Source of the DNA: a virus
Strand: one strand, 5' to 3'
Length of the DNA: 64,000 nucleotides
IMG/VR virus record: IMGVR_UViG_3300030419_006954
Span: 1,933 to 65,932 of that record
A model generated the notes under the pieces. That model was not told the DNA's origin and did not search any database. It was given only the letters and a program-made list of their open reading frames with translations. Shown here one piece after another: positions 39,986 to 49,002 of the stretch. The position numbers and the translations under genes were made by a program. Positions within the stretch are counted from its first letter, which is position 1, and every line of letters starts with the position of its first letter.

Positions 39986-40858
39986 ATGAAGGTTTTATTT
40001 GTATCTGACTTCACCTTAGAGCGCAACCAAGTTGGTGGCGCACAACTAAGCAACTCCTTTATAATAGAAAAGGGCAAAGAGCTTGGTCATGAGATTGTGG
40101 AACACGATTATACGTCGTCCATAGTAGATTTTTTAGCTACATATGACCTTTTGATTAGCTCTAATGTAGAGGCTATAAACGAAAAATCTCCAGAAAAGCT
40201 GGATTTTATTTTTAAGCATCCCAACCACATTAGGTTAGAACACGATTCATGTTCTTATTTGAGCAATAAGACTAGACAAAAACTATTTGAATCTTCAAAA
40301 CAAAACTTTTTTCTTTCTCAGTTTCACATTTCTTTTTTTAAAAGGCTTTATGGTGATTTTTTTAAAAACGTAGAAATTGTTTATGATCCCATAAATACCG
40401 ATATTTTTAAGCCCAAAAATGTGGAAAAATTATATGATGTAGTTTACTGTGGGTATTTACACCCCCTAAAAGGGCTTAACAGCCTCGTTTCATTCGCGCA
40501 GGATAATCCAAACAGAGAAATTAACGTTTTTGGATGGGGTGATTTTAACTGTGATGAGTTTTTTAGCAATTATTCTAATTTAAACTTCGGGGGCATTAAA
40601 AAATATCAAGAAATAGCGACGATCCTCCAGCAAACCAAGGCTGTTTATCACAATCCCACCGTTAACGAGCCGTTTTGCAGGATGGTAGCAGAAGCTCTTT
40701 TGTGTGGGGTCGAAGAATTCATAGGCGACACAGACAAAATTGGGTCTTACTTAGAATTTCAAGCTGTAGGGCGAGAAAAATTTGAAGAGGGCTGCAATAA
40801 TGCGGCTGACAATTTTTGGGAAAAAGTAAATGAAAGGTCTTTATCATGTGTGATTTAA
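39986..40858 (+). CDS. glycosyltransferase, GT-B (GT4-like)
   Basis: The 290-residue protein has a GT-B layout. The N-terminal domain starts MKVLFVSDFTLERNQVGGAQ with the Gly-Gly loop after the first strand. The C-terminal domain has VVYCGYLHPLKGLNSLV, INVFGWGDF, and TVNEPFCRMVAEALLCG, the donor-binding segment with the conserved Glu pair of GT4. It is the first gene of a tightly packed cluster and overlaps the next gene by 13 bases. Acceptor unknown. Confidence 0.75.
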   Translation: MKVLFVSDFTLERNQVGGAQLSNSFIIEKGKELGHEIVEHDYTSSIVDFLATYDLLISSNVEAINEKSPEKLDFIFKHPNHIRLEHDSCSYLSNKTRQKLFESSKQNFFLSQFHISFFKRLYGDFFKNVEIVYDPINTDIFKPKNVEKLYDVVYCGYLHPLKGLNSLVSFAQDNPNREINVFGWGDFNCDEFFSNYSNLNFGGIKKYQEIATILQQTKAVYHNPTVNEPFCRMVAEALLCGVEEFIGDTDKIGSYLEFQAVGREKFEEGCNNAADNFWEKVNERSLSCVI

Positions 40859-41688
40859 TTTGCGGAACATATTTCAAACATCAGTGTCGGACGAGAATAA
40901 GTAACTATATAGACGAAAGAACACCTGTCTTTGAGTTCACAGAAGCAGAAGAAGGGCATGAAAATTACGTTTATTGCAAACCAGAATTTATGCAACTTTT
41001 AAAAGATTCTAAACTATTAAAAGACGGGCCGTTTACGTTAATTACTCACAACTCAGATATTAATTTTGATGAGGAGTATGTAGAAGCCGTATTAGAATTT
41101 TTTCCTGAGATAGAGCATTGGTATACTCAAAACTTGCTTTATAAACATCCGAAGGTTTCTCCCATCCCCATTGGTATAGCAAACCCAAGGTGGTCTCATG
41201 GCAATCAAGAGCGCTTCAAAAAAATAATTGAAGAAAACAACAAAAAAGATAGAGCATACTATGCTAACTTTAATGTCTCTACAAACCCTTTAGAAAGGAC
41301 TGAGTGTTACAAGCAGCTAGGTATAGAGTCGCCTACCGATTATCCAAACGCAACCTCTATAGAGGAACACAACAAGTTTGTTAATAAAACCCAAGAAAAA
41401 TATTTAAGAAATATAGCAAAGTCTTTTTTTACGGTTTCACCTGATGGTAATGGCAAAGACTGTCACAAAACCTGGGAAGCTTTATATATGAAAAGTATCC
41501 CTATTGTTAAGAGGTGGCATGGTGCAGAAAGGTTTAAAGAGCTAGGAATACCCATGTTAATTGTAGATAACTGGTCTGAGTTTAAAGATTTAGATCTTTG
41601 TGAGGATTTATATCTCAGCCTGTGGGGTGAATTCAAGCCCTCTTTCCTTAACTTCGATCTATTTAAGAAAGGTGAAAAATCTTCATAA
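40846..41688 (+). CDS. exostosin-like glycosyltransferase
   Basis: The 280-residue protein has TLITHNSDINFDEEY, a hydrophobic IPIGIANPRWSHG strand and FFTVSPDGNGKDCHKTWEALYMKSIPIV, cut here at key residues DGNGKDCHKTWEAL. That last segment is the exostosin/GT47-like pattern, where a G..D..R/H..EAL run precedes a PIV strand. It overlaps both neighbours, so it is translated as part of the cluster. The sugar transferred is unknown. Confidence 0.55.
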   Translation: MCDLICGTYFKHQCRTRISNYIDERTPVFEFTEAEEGHENYVYCKPEFMQLLKDSKLLKDGPFTLITHNSDINFDEEYVEAVLEFFPEIEHWYTQNLLYKHPKVSPIPIGIANPRWSHGNQERFKKIIEENNKKDRAYYANFNVSTNPLERTECYKQLGIESPTDYPNATSIEEHNKFVNKTQEKYLRNIAKSFFTVSPDGNGKDCHKTWEALYMKSIPIVKRWHGAERFKELGIPMLIVDNWSEFKDLDLCEDLYLSLWGEFKPSFLNFDLFKKGEKSS

Positions 41689-42358
41689 AGTTTACATAAT
41701 TCACTATACAAAATTGACATCCCGAAAAGCTCACATGCTAAATGAGCTTCAGCGGTGGTTTCCCAATATTGAATATGAATTTGTAGAGGAGTTAGATCAA
41801 GAAGATTTAACAGATGATATTATACAGGAAAACTTTGATTTGCTATCTTTTAAAAATAGGTTTGGCAGAGATATGCTTAGATCTGAAATGTCTTTATGTA
41901 TGAAATATAAAAAAGCCATTAATGATATTTCTAAATTACCAGAAGGAGAAGATTTTTTTATTTTAGAAGATGATGTTATATTTAAAGAAGACCCTTTAAA
42001 CTATATAGAGGCCATGAACCGATTGTGCGACGAACATAAACTAAAATATGATTGTGTATTTTTGGGCGAAGCTTGGATAAGGCGTGATGATAACAGAGAT
42101 ATTTTTGGGAAGAAAGATCATCCAGCGACGAATGGATTATGCACTGTTTTATATACCAAAGAATCTGTAAAAAAACTAAACAAGTATTTGCAGTCTACCA
42201 AAATAACACAACCCCTAGACTGGCAATTCAATGATGCTTTCGAGCAGTTGGATTTTGATGTGTATTGGGGCAAAGCTTTAACTAGGCACGGTAGCGTATT
42301 GGCTTTAGACGGAGAAGATTTCAAAAATTTTAAATCTACCCTGAGAGACACATATTAA
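41672..42358 (+). CDS. GT25-family glycosyltransferase
   Basis: Taking GTG 41672 as start, the product has 228 residues and opens with the family's first strand (KVYIIHYTKLTSRKAHML). It has SEMSLCMKYKKAI, FFILEDDVIFKEDP (the EDD metal site, near residue 97) and a C-terminal PLDWQFNDAF segment. GT25 enzymes are LPS galactosyl- or glucosyltransferases and collagen galactosyltransferases. GTG 41600 would add 24 residues inside the preceding gene and is less likely. Confidence 0.75.
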   Translation: MKNLHKVYIIHYTKLTSRKAHMLNELQRWFPNIEYEFVEELDQEDLTDDIIQENFDLLSFKNRFGRDMLRSEMSLCMKYKKAINDISKLPEGEDFFILEDDVIFKEDPLNYIEAMNRLCDEHKLKYDCVFLGEAWIRRDDNRDIFGKKDHPATNGLCTVLYTKESVKKLNKYLQSTKITQPLDWQFNDAFEQLDFDVYWGKALTRHGSVLALDGEDFKNFKSTLRDTY

Positions 42359-42359
42359 A

Positions 42360-43304
42360 ATGCCCGAAAAAATTAAATTAAAGTTTTCATCTCCTTGGGA
42401 TTCTGCTAAAACCAATAATGCGAGGGTAGAATATAATTGGGGAACTCTTCCTGAGTGTTTCGAATTAACCAGTGGAAGCGACTATGATTTTTTGATTGTT
42501 TTAAATCATAGCCGAGAAATGTATTGTTCTCCTAGAGAAAAAAACATAGCCGTGACCATGGAACCTACATGGAGCATTAATTCTCTAAAAAATTTAAATG
42601 ATTATTGCCAACACATAATAACTAGCGATAAGAAAATAAAAGGAGAAAACATTAATTATACATACTCTTTTCTTTTTACCCACGACTCCAGAAACAATAG
42701 TGATACAAACAATTTATACGGTCCCACCGTTGATGACTATTTAAACAATAATTCTTTTCCTGACGACATAGACTCAGCCGATTACCCCAAAAAAATATCT
42801 TACATGGTAGCTAGCCATGGAGCGTTAAACGGCACTCCCCACCACTCATCATCTAACTACATCTTAAGAGAAAACTTACTTCTGGAAATTCTAAACTCTG
42901 ATTTAGACATTGATATTTATGGAAGGGGTTGGAATATAAACGATTCTCGCTATAAGGGCGCACCTCCTTTAAAAAAAGAGGCTTTAAAGGACTATAAGTA
43001 TTCCATTTGTATCGAAAACAGTTGCGAAGATTTTTATATTTCTGAAAAGTTTTTCGATGCCGTTTTAAACAACTGCATACCAATATATTACGGATGCAAA
43101 AGCATAGATGAAGCATATAATCCAGATTCTTTTATTATATTTGATCCTACATCAAAAAATGTAATAGATAATTTAAAAAATATTATCAATGAACCAATCT
43201 CTTGGCGACTAGAAGCTGTGAAGAAGGCTAAGAATGAATATTACAACAGACATAATTTACTGAAATATTTAGAAAACTTTATAAAAAATGAAATATCTAA
43301 TTAA
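42360..43304 (+). CDS. GT10-family fucosyltransferase
   Basis: The 314-residue protein has the alpha-1,3/1,4-fucosyltransferase donor site: IYGRGWN at 186-192, DYKYSICIENS at 211-221, DFYISEKFFDA at 224-234 and IPIYYG at 240-245, matching the GDP-fucose-binding pattern YK(F/Y)xxxxENS...DYxTEK...G.xPVYYG. The N-terminal acceptor domain is unlike known ones. Since the cluster also encodes enzymes for GDP-fucose, this is the likely user of that donor. It is alpha-fucosylation in principle; linkage and target are unknown. Confidence 0.78.
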   Translation: MPEKIKLKFSSPWDSAKTNNARVEYNWGTLPECFELTSGSDYDFLIVLNHSREMYCSPREKNIAVTMEPTWSINSLKNLNDYCQHIITSDKKIKGENINYTYSFLFTHDSRNNSDTNNLYGPTVDDYLNNNSFPDDIDSADYPKKISYMVASHGALNGTPHHSSSNYILRENLLLEILNSDLDIDIYGRGWNINDSRYKGAPPLKKEALKDYKYSICIENSCEDFYISEKFFDAVLNNCIPIYYGCKSIDEAYNPDSFIIFDPTSKNVIDNLKNIINEPISWRLEAVKKAKNEYYNRHNLLKYLENFIKNEISN

Positions 43305-43995
43305 TTACGCGGACCTTGGGTTTAAGGAGGCTCAGAAAATAAATTCTACCTCTGGTATAGTATGTGGATTTGATTCTGTCATACAATATAGCAAGCCTAA
43401 TATAGACAAAAAATTTTTAGAAGAAAACTTTAAAATTTTAGACCAAAAACGTGGGGCTGGCTATTGGCTGTGGAAACCATATTTTATTTTAAAAACCTTG
43501 CGAAACACTAATGAGGGGGATATTATATTTTATTCAGATAGTGGGGCGCAGTTTATAAAACACATGAATCCTATTTTTGAAAAGATAGAAAAATCTGATA
43601 GAGGAGTTCTTATTTTTAGACTTCCAGGCCATCACAAAGAAAACGAATACTGTAGAAAGCAGGTAGCAGAAGAAGTGGTGAATTGTGACAAAGAAATAAT
43701 GGAAAGCGATCAACATATGGCGAGCTTTGTAGGGCTCCGTAATTGTGTAGACTCAATTGCCATAATTTGTAAATGGCTAAACCTTTGCACAAAAGAACAT
43801 CTTATTACAGATATGCCTCCCCAAGAGGATGAGTTTCCCATGTTCAAAGACCACCGTCACGATCAGAGCCTTTTAAGCCTTTTAAGTAAAAAACTAAACT
43901 TAGAGACGGCTCCTGATCCATCTCAATGGGGCCTTGTTCACAAGCAAACAACCGAAGAAGATCATTTTATTTATCACCACCGAAACAGGCAGTAA
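43288..43995 (+). CDS. glycosyltransferase-like protein (GT-A type)
   Basis: The 235-residue protein contains RGAGYWLWKPYFILKTL and DIIFYSDSGAQFI, a pair typical of a group of bacterial and phage glycosyltransferases where the DSG/DAG stands for the metal-binding DxD. It has CRKQVAEEVV and HDQSLLSLLSKKL near the C-terminus, the latter resembling a donor-side His/Asp loop. It overlaps the fucosyltransferase gene by 17 bases. Function inferred from pattern and context. Confidence 0.55.
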   Translation: MKYLINYADLGFKEAQKINSTSGIVCGFDSVIQYSKPNIDKKFLEENFKILDQKRGAGYWLWKPYFILKTLRNTNEGDIIFYSDSGAQFIKHMNPIFEKIEKSDRGVLIFRLPGHHKENEYCRKQVAEEVVNCDKEIMESDQHMASFVGLRNCVDSIAIICKWLNLCTKEHLITDMPPQEDEFPMFKDHRHDQSLLSLLSKKLNLETAPDPSQWGLVHKQTTEEDHFIYHHRNRQ

Positions 43996-44007
43996 AAAAA
44001 ATCTACA

Positions 44008-44727
44008 ATGAGTAACTTACCCACCAATATAGGCAAAGATATACTTTTTTATTCTCATTTAGGTTTAGGCGACAATATAAGCTGCAACGGGATTGCCCAC
44101 TACTTGGCCGAAAGATACAAAAAAAATATTTTTGTTGCATCAAAAGAGAAAAATTACAAAAGCTTATCTTTTCTTTACAAAGACTTCCCTAATATAAGCA
44201 TTATCCCTGTTACAAACGATCCACATGAGGAGCAAAGGGAAATTATAAAAATTGCAGAGAAGCACAATCTTTATTTAATAAGAACCTTTATTCGCTCCAT
44301 GAAAGATCCTTGGGATGTGGATTTTTATAACATATTAGATATAGACTATAATATTAAATTTGATTATTGTCGTTTACCATCCATTAGCAATAAGAAAGAA
44401 ATAATTTCTAAAGTTCTTAAGAAAAACAAAATAAAAGAAGGAGAAGATTTTGCTTTTGTTCACCAAGATAAATCCCGTGGGTTTACATTTGAATATAAAA
44501 CGGATTTACCAGTGGTTTTCAACGAATTAGACTTGAATGTATTTGAAATGTCTTGTATTTTAACCAGAGCCGCCGAACTTCATATGATGGGTAGCAGTTT
44601 AATTTGTATTGCTGAATTATTAAAACTGCCGACCAATAAACAAAAAGCTTTTTTTTACAATATTAGATCAAACGATGGCGAAACTATAAACATTAACAAT
44701 AAGAAAAACTGGAAATATTATGTCTGA
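44008..44727 (+). CDS. glycosyltransferase-like protein (GT9-type half)
   Basis: The 239-residue protein begins with a GT-B-like first strand and Gly loop (FYSHLGLGDNISCNGIAHYLAERY), as in heptosyltransferase-like GT9 proteins. The C-terminal part has LTRAAELHMMGSSLICIAELL, where the GSS loop and following helix resemble the GT9 donor site. It is short for a GT9, so it may be a reduced or atypical form. Function uncertain. Confidence 0.45.
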   Translation: MSNLPTNIGKDILFYSHLGLGDNISCNGIAHYLAERYKKNIFVASKEKNYKSLSFLYKDFPNISIIPVTNDPHEEQREIIKIAEKHNLYLIRTFIRSMKDPWDVDFYNILDIDYNIKFDYCRLPSISNKKEIISKVLKKNKIKEGEDFAFVHQDKSRGFTFEYKTDLPVVFNELDLNVFEMSCILTRAAELHMMGSSLICIAELLKLPTNKQKAFFYNIRSNDGETININNKKNWKYYV

Positions 44728-45028
44728 TACATTAGGAGGATTAATTGATAAATTGATTACCATCGACATGAAAATGTGGGATAATCAGGAATTTTTATAT
44801 GAAGTTAGAAGGTTAAGCTTTGATGAGTTCAAAGAGAAGTTCACACAAACAGAAGAACAAAAAAAATCCTTATTTGAGTCTGTAAAAAAGTGTTGTGACT
44901 TAAACGTGCAAAGAAGTCAACTTATAGATGAGGTGGATGAAAAAATTGTAGAAATAGTTCGAACTTCTTCTGAGGGTGAAAATTTAGACTCAGGCAAATT
45001 TATCCAAAGAAAACATAAAACATACTAA
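44720..45028 (+). CDS. small helical protein, DUF4254-like
   Basis: The 102-residue protein begins MSDTLGGLIDKLITIDMKMW, close in form to a segment LIDKLSILxLKIWH found in DUF4254-type proteins that accompany polysaccharide genes. The rest is helical and charged. It overlaps the previous gene by eight bases. No function is known. Confidence 0.4.
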   Translation: MSDTLGGLIDKLITIDMKMWDNQEFLYEVRRLSFDEFKEKFTQTEEQKKSLFESVKKCCDLNVQRSQLIDEVDEKIVEIVRTSSEGENLDSGKFIQRKHKTY

Positions 45029-45031
45029 AAA

Positions 45032-45883
45032 GTGAAACATTGCCATTTTTCAATTTTGTATAATGAGTTACCCTTTTTAAAACAAAAGCTACCTTTCTTA
45101 TACAAACATTTCGGCCAGCTTATATTTTTTGATTTAAATGTGGGGACCGAAAATCCTCATTTTTCTTTGGATGGATCTCATGAATTTATAAGAGACTATC
45201 CAGACCCAGACAAAAAAATTACACTAATAAACCAAAAAGACATAAATAACGTAGGGGTTTTTACTGGTGCTGGTTCTATTGAAAAACAAAAGATGTTTGC
45301 TGTTGGTTCTCAATATGTGGAAGATGACGTTGATGTTTTTTGGTGTAGCGATTTAGACGAATTTTTTAATGAATCTTTTATATATAAAGTCGAAAAAGTT
45401 TTGGAAATTCCTGATGTCAACACTGTAGACCTAGAACATTATCTTTTTTGGAAAGACTTTAATCATATCTTGTGTTATCCACACTCAAATACTCGCAAAA
45501 TGTATGCGCGAGTTTGCCGCCACAAAAGAGGCAATCTTTACGGCCACTGTTCTTTACAAAACCAATTTCCAAAAACTGCTTTTATAGATGATGAAAAATA
45601 TTATCATTTTGCGTGGCTAGGGGACTCAAGGGTTTTAAGCAAATTCAATCATTATTCTACTCCCCCGACAGGAAGCACTTCTAATAAAAGAATGTATGAA
45701 AAATATTGGGAAAATATATGGCAACCATTTAACTCCAAAAGACTCTTTAAAGATGGGAAAGATCTACAGGGATATCCTCACATGCACCCCAACTCCGCAA
45801 TAGAAATGGGTATTAGAAAATTTGTAGGCTCTCTTCCCTCTTATGTTAATTATGAGGAGCTAGAAAAAGATTTGAACACCTAA
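45032..45883 (+). CDS. glycosyltransferase (GT-A, GT2/GT17-like)
   Basis: GTG 45032 starts a 283-residue protein. The centre has VDVFWCSDLDEFFNESF, a classical DxD in the SDLDEF form seen in GT17/GT92/GT2 proteins that act on a lead strand of aspartates, then a hydrophobic strand LEHYLFWKDF. A C-terminal Gly/Pro region and several His residues follow. Donor and acceptor are unknown. It is four bases from the previous gene. Confidence 0.6.
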   Translation: MKHCHFSILYNELPFLKQKLPFLYKHFGQLIFFDLNVGTENPHFSLDGSHEFIRDYPDPDKKITLINQKDINNVGVFTGAGSIEKQKMFAVGSQYVEDDVDVFWCSDLDEFFNESFIYKVEKVLEIPDVNTVDLEHYLFWKDFNHILCYPHSNTRKMYARVCRHKRGNLYGHCSLQNQFPKTAFIDDEKYYHFAWLGDSRVLSKFNHYSTPPTGSTSNKRMYEKYWENIWQPFNSKRLFKDGKDLQGYPHMHPNSAIEMGIRKFVGSLPSYVNYEELEKDLNT

Positions 45884-45892
45884 TGTAACCGT

Positions 45893-46300
45893 ATGAAGTT
45901 TTTGCCTCTCGATACCTCCGATAAAAGTAAACATCTTTTGCAACATTTTTTAGATAGTGCAGGAACATCTCTTGTTGGCTTTAGATATTACAATACCAGA
46001 GATTTTGATGTAATAAAAAATCATATTTTTTCATTTCTTTTGTATGATGGAGAAAAATGTGTAGGTTACGGCCACTTAGACAGAGAAAAAGAAAAGGTAT
46101 GGCTAGGTATTTGTGTCCGAGAAACTTGCACAGGATTAGGTTATGGCGACATAATTATGAAAAAATTAATTTCACTACACAGCGGAACCATTTTGCTAAC
46201 CGTTGATTCCACAAACGAGGTAGCTATTAATCTATATAAAAAGTATAATTTTGAAATAAACTCCGAAAGAAGAAATATTTATTTAATGAAAAGAAAATGA
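45893..46300 (+). CDS. GNAT-family N-acetyltransferase
   Basis: The 135-residue protein has the GNAT acetyl-CoA loop: VWLGICVRETCTGLGYGDII (residues 76-95), where the Q/RxxGxG/A loop is replaced by ETCTGLGYG, followed by a helix and the closing strand LTVDSTNEVAINLYKKYNF. It overlaps the aminotransferase gene by four bases. It could acetylate the amino-sugar made by that enzyme, as in N-acetyl-perosamine or similar sugars; that is inference from position. Confidence 0.75.
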   Translation: MKFLPLDTSDKSKHLLQHFLDSAGTSLVGFRYYNTRDFDVIKNHIFSFLLYDGEKCVGYGHLDREKEKVWLGICVRETCTGLGYGDIIMKKLISLHSGTILLTVDSTNEVAINLYKKYNFEINSERRNIYLMKRK

Positions 46301-47391
46301 TACCTCTTTACCAGCCGTTTTTACCCCGAAAAAGCATAATATATGCAAACGAAGCCATCCGATCTAATTGGATTTCCTCGCTTGGCAAATATTCTTCGTT
46401 GGCGGCAGAAAAACTAGCAGAAATTCATGGTGTAAAGTTTTGCATTCTTACGAATAATGGCACAGCCGCTACACATTTGGTTGCTAAAAGTCTCAAGAAA
46501 AAATACCCCACCATTAAGAAAATATACGTTCCATCTGCGTGTTATGTGGCAGCATACAATAGTTTACTTTATGACAAAATCGGGTGGGAAGTAGAAGCTG
46601 TAGATTTGTCTGAAGAAACCTGGAACTCAGATTTTAGCTGTATAAAACCAGAAAAAAATTCTGCATTAATGGTCGTCCATAACTTAGGAAACATTGTGGA
46701 TGTTTTAAAACTAAAAGAAAAATTTAACATTCCTATTATAGAAGATAATTGTGAAGGTTTTTTTGGTGAATATGGGGGATATCCATCAGGCTCCAAGTCT
46801 CTAGCATCTTCTCTTTCTTTCTTTGGTAATAAAAATATAACTACTGGAGAAGGAGGGGCTTTTCTCACAAATGACGAGTCTATTTATAATTATTCTAACA
46901 AAATAAAAGGCCAAGGCCAAACATCAACCCGTTACATCCACGATGAACTTGGCTATAATTACAGAATGACAAACGTTCAAGCCGCCATATTGCTCGGCCA
47001 ACTTGAAGAGATAGACACTATAAAAGAAAAGAAGAAAAAAGTTTTTAATTATTTTAGGGAAAGATTAAGTCAGATTGAAGGCGTCACAAACCAAGCTATA
47101 GAAGCTAACACTAGCCATTCTATGTGGATGATAGGAGCGCGATTTAACCCAGAAAGATTTAATGTTTCTAAGCTAGAACAAGAATTGGGAGCCAATGGCA
47201 TAGAGACCAGAAAAATGTTTTATCCTTATACTGCTCACAAACATTTAAAATTTAAAGGTGCCACCGACATAAGCTCTTTGATCAATTCTCAGGTTTTAAT
47301 GTTGCCTTCTTATCCAGAACTGAAAAAATTAGAAATCGACAAAATTTCTTCGACAATAGAGAAGCATTCAAAAACTAAAAACACGAATTAG
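46297..47391 (+). CDS. DegT/DnrJ/EryC1/StrS sugar aminotransferase
   Basis: The 364-residue PLP enzyme has TNNGTAATH (52-60), EDNCEG (149-154), SLSFFGNKNITTGEGG with the PLP lysine at 179, and a C-terminal TRKMFYPYTAHKH loop. Members turn a 4-keto (or 3-keto) nucleotide sugar into an amino sugar; the sequence resembles perosamine synthases that use GDP-4-keto-6-deoxymannose. Such a substrate could come from the Gmd encoded at 55729-56784. Substrate not proven. Confidence 0.85.
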   Translation: MIPLYQPFLPRKSIIYANEAIRSNWISSLGKYSSLAAEKLAEIHGVKFCILTNNGTAATHLVAKSLKKKYPTIKKIYVPSACYVAAYNSLLYDKIGWEVEAVDLSEETWNSDFSCIKPEKNSALMVVHNLGNIVDVLKLKEKFNIPIIEDNCEGFFGEYGGYPSGSKSLASSLSFFGNKNITTGEGGAFLTNDESIYNYSNKIKGQGQTSTRYIHDELGYNYRMTNVQAAILLGQLEEIDTIKEKKKKVFNYFRERLSQIEGVTNQAIEANTSHSMWMIGARFNPERFNVSKLEQELGANGIETRKMFYPYTAHKHLKFKGATDISSLINSQVLMLPSYPELKKLEIDKISSTIEKHSKTKNTN

Positions 47392-47396
47392 ACGTT

Positions 47397-47957
47397 ATGA
47401 AAACTCCAGCATTTTGGCCTGAAAAGGGCCACTTAAATTTAAATCAATACTATTATATCAAAACATTGGTAGAAGGTAAAAACATCGAATATGCTTTAGA
47501 AACAGGATTCCACACGGGTAGATCAGCCTTGTCTATTTTGAATAATTGCAAAAATTTAAAAAGGATGATTAGTATTGACAACAATTTTGTTCATGAAAGA
47601 AAAAAGCTTCTTGAAGAAAAATTTCCTCACTTTAAGGGGGTTGAATCCGATTCAAAATTAGCTTTAACGGAGGAGTTTTTTGAAACCAATTACCCCGAAG
47701 GAATAGACTATTGTTTGGTGGACGGCGATCACTCTTATTATGGATGCCTGAGTGATTTAAAATTAGTTTTGCCGCATATGAAAAACGGAGGTCTTATTGT
47801 CATAGACGACTATGAATCGGGGCCACCAGACGGATGTCCTATACCAGAGGTTACAGCCGCATGTGATCATTTTTATGGAGAGAACGCCGACAAACTATCA
47901 AGAGAAAAATGGCACAAATCGGGCAAAGGATTTTGTGTATTCACAATTAAGGAATGA
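47397..47957 (+). CDS. class I SAM-dependent methyltransferase
   Basis: The 186-residue protein has a SAM-binding start (ALETGFHTGRSALSIL, residues 34-49), a second strand with ISIDNN, and DYCLVDGDHSYYGCLSDLKL (101-120), typical of Methyltransf_24-type enzymes in polysaccharide clusters. It overlaps the next gene by four bases. It could methylate a sugar residue of the product glycan. Confidence 0.7.
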   Translation: MKTPAFWPEKGHLNLNQYYYIKTLVEGKNIEYALETGFHTGRSALSILNNCKNLKRMISIDNNFVHERKKLLEEKFPHFKGVESDSKLALTEEFFETNYPEGIDYCLVDGDHSYYGCLSDLKLVLPHMKNGGLIVIDDYESGPPDGCPIPEVTAACDHFYGENADKLSREKWHKSGKGFCVFTIKE

Positions 47958-48667
47958 AAAAACAAAAAGTTTTAATCATAGGGAACAAGCAATACTCTAA
48001 TTTTAAATTAGACAATATTGTGGACACCTTTGATGTAATTTACAGATTTAATCTTGCTTGGCCTAATAAAAACAACGGCACAAAATTCGGTAAGCTGGCA
48101 ATGTGCGGTCACATATATCAGAATTTTATAGGGCAACCCGCCGCCAAAGAGCAAATAATGAAGAAATACGGCGAGTATGATCCTGTATATTTAAGCAATT
48201 GGTATGACTATTTTCAAGCGAATAAAGAAAACTTTGAGGAAATTTTTCATCAAAATGAAAACAATTGGGCACAATGGAACAAGATGCTTGGAACATATGG
48301 CAGTCCGCATAGATTTTCTAGAATGGCGACGACGGGATATTCGACTATTTTCAGAAACTTATCGAATCCAGACAACAAAATTTATGTTTCTTGCTTTACC
48401 CTATGTAGCGACGAAACAAGAAAAACAGTAGGAATGACGGATAAAATTGCGAAAAAGGAGAATGAAGGCGGCGGGTGTCATTCGTTTTCAGATGAAATAA
48501 AAATACTAAATTGGCTCCACAACAATAAAAAAATTGACGCCTCTCTGTGTATGATTAATGACATTGAAAAGCTTGACTTTAAAATCAACAAAGACAGCAT
48601 CGGTCCCTCTAAAGAAATAGTAGAGTTAATTAAAAAAACCCATAATCAAGATGGCGACACAAGGTAA
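47954..48667 (+). CDS. putative glycosyltransferase with a GT29-like N-terminal motif
   Basis: The 237-residue protein begins VLIIGNKQYSNFKLDNIVDT, then FDVIYRFNLAWPNKNNGTKFGK. The G-N...iDs.D.ViRfN...........GtK pattern resembles the large sialylmotif of GT29 and similar phage proteins, and MATTGYSTIF resembles the second motif. No sialic acid pathway is seen, so the true donor is unknown. It overlaps the cupin gene by 17 bases. Confidence 0.45.
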   Translation: MKKQKVLIIGNKQYSNFKLDNIVDTFDVIYRFNLAWPNKNNGTKFGKLAMCGHIYQNFIGQPAAKEQIMKKYGEYDPVYLSNWYDYFQANKENFEEIFHQNENNWAQWNKMLGTYGSPHRFSRMATTGYSTIFRNLSNPDNKIYVSCFTLCSDETRKTVGMTDKIAKKENEGGGCHSFSDEIKILNWLHNNKKIDASLCMINDIEKLDFKINKDSIGPSKEIVELIKKTHNQDGDTR

Positions 48668-48998
48668 AATTTGGGGGAAAACCCAAGACATATTTAAAAA
48701 CTCTAACTTTGAGCTTCACAGAATAGAAATCAAAAAAGGAGGTTATTGTTCTACGCATCAGCATGAACACAAATTTAATGCTTTCTATATTGAGAAAGGT
48801 AAACTAAAAATAACCATATACGAAACAGATTATGATTTAGTAGATGAAACTATTGTGTCTACAGGCGAGCTAACAACAGCCAAACCTGGGGCGTATCATA
48901 AGTTTGAGGCTCTAGAAGATACAATTTGTTATGAACTTTATTGGGTAGAGTTAAACCACAACGATATAAAAAGAAAGGATGTCGGAGGGCGTAAATAA
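48651..48998 (+). CDS. cupin-domain protein
   Basis: The 115-residue protein has a single cupin barrel: motif 1 GGYCSTHQHEHKFNAFYIEKG (key residues H..H.....E, about 32-50) and motif 2 PGAYHKFEAL near 82-91. Cupins in sugar clusters include isomerases, epimerases and oxygenases; the metal ligands look present. A sugar isomerase or epimerase is plausible, but substrate is unknown. Confidence 0.7.
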   Translation: MATQGKIWGKTQDIFKNSNFELHRIEIKKGGYCSTHQHEHKFNAFYIEKGKLKITIYETDYDLVDETIVSTGELTTAKPGAYHKFEALEDTICYELYWVELNHNDIKRKDVGGRK

Positions 48999-49002
48999 AA
49001 CT

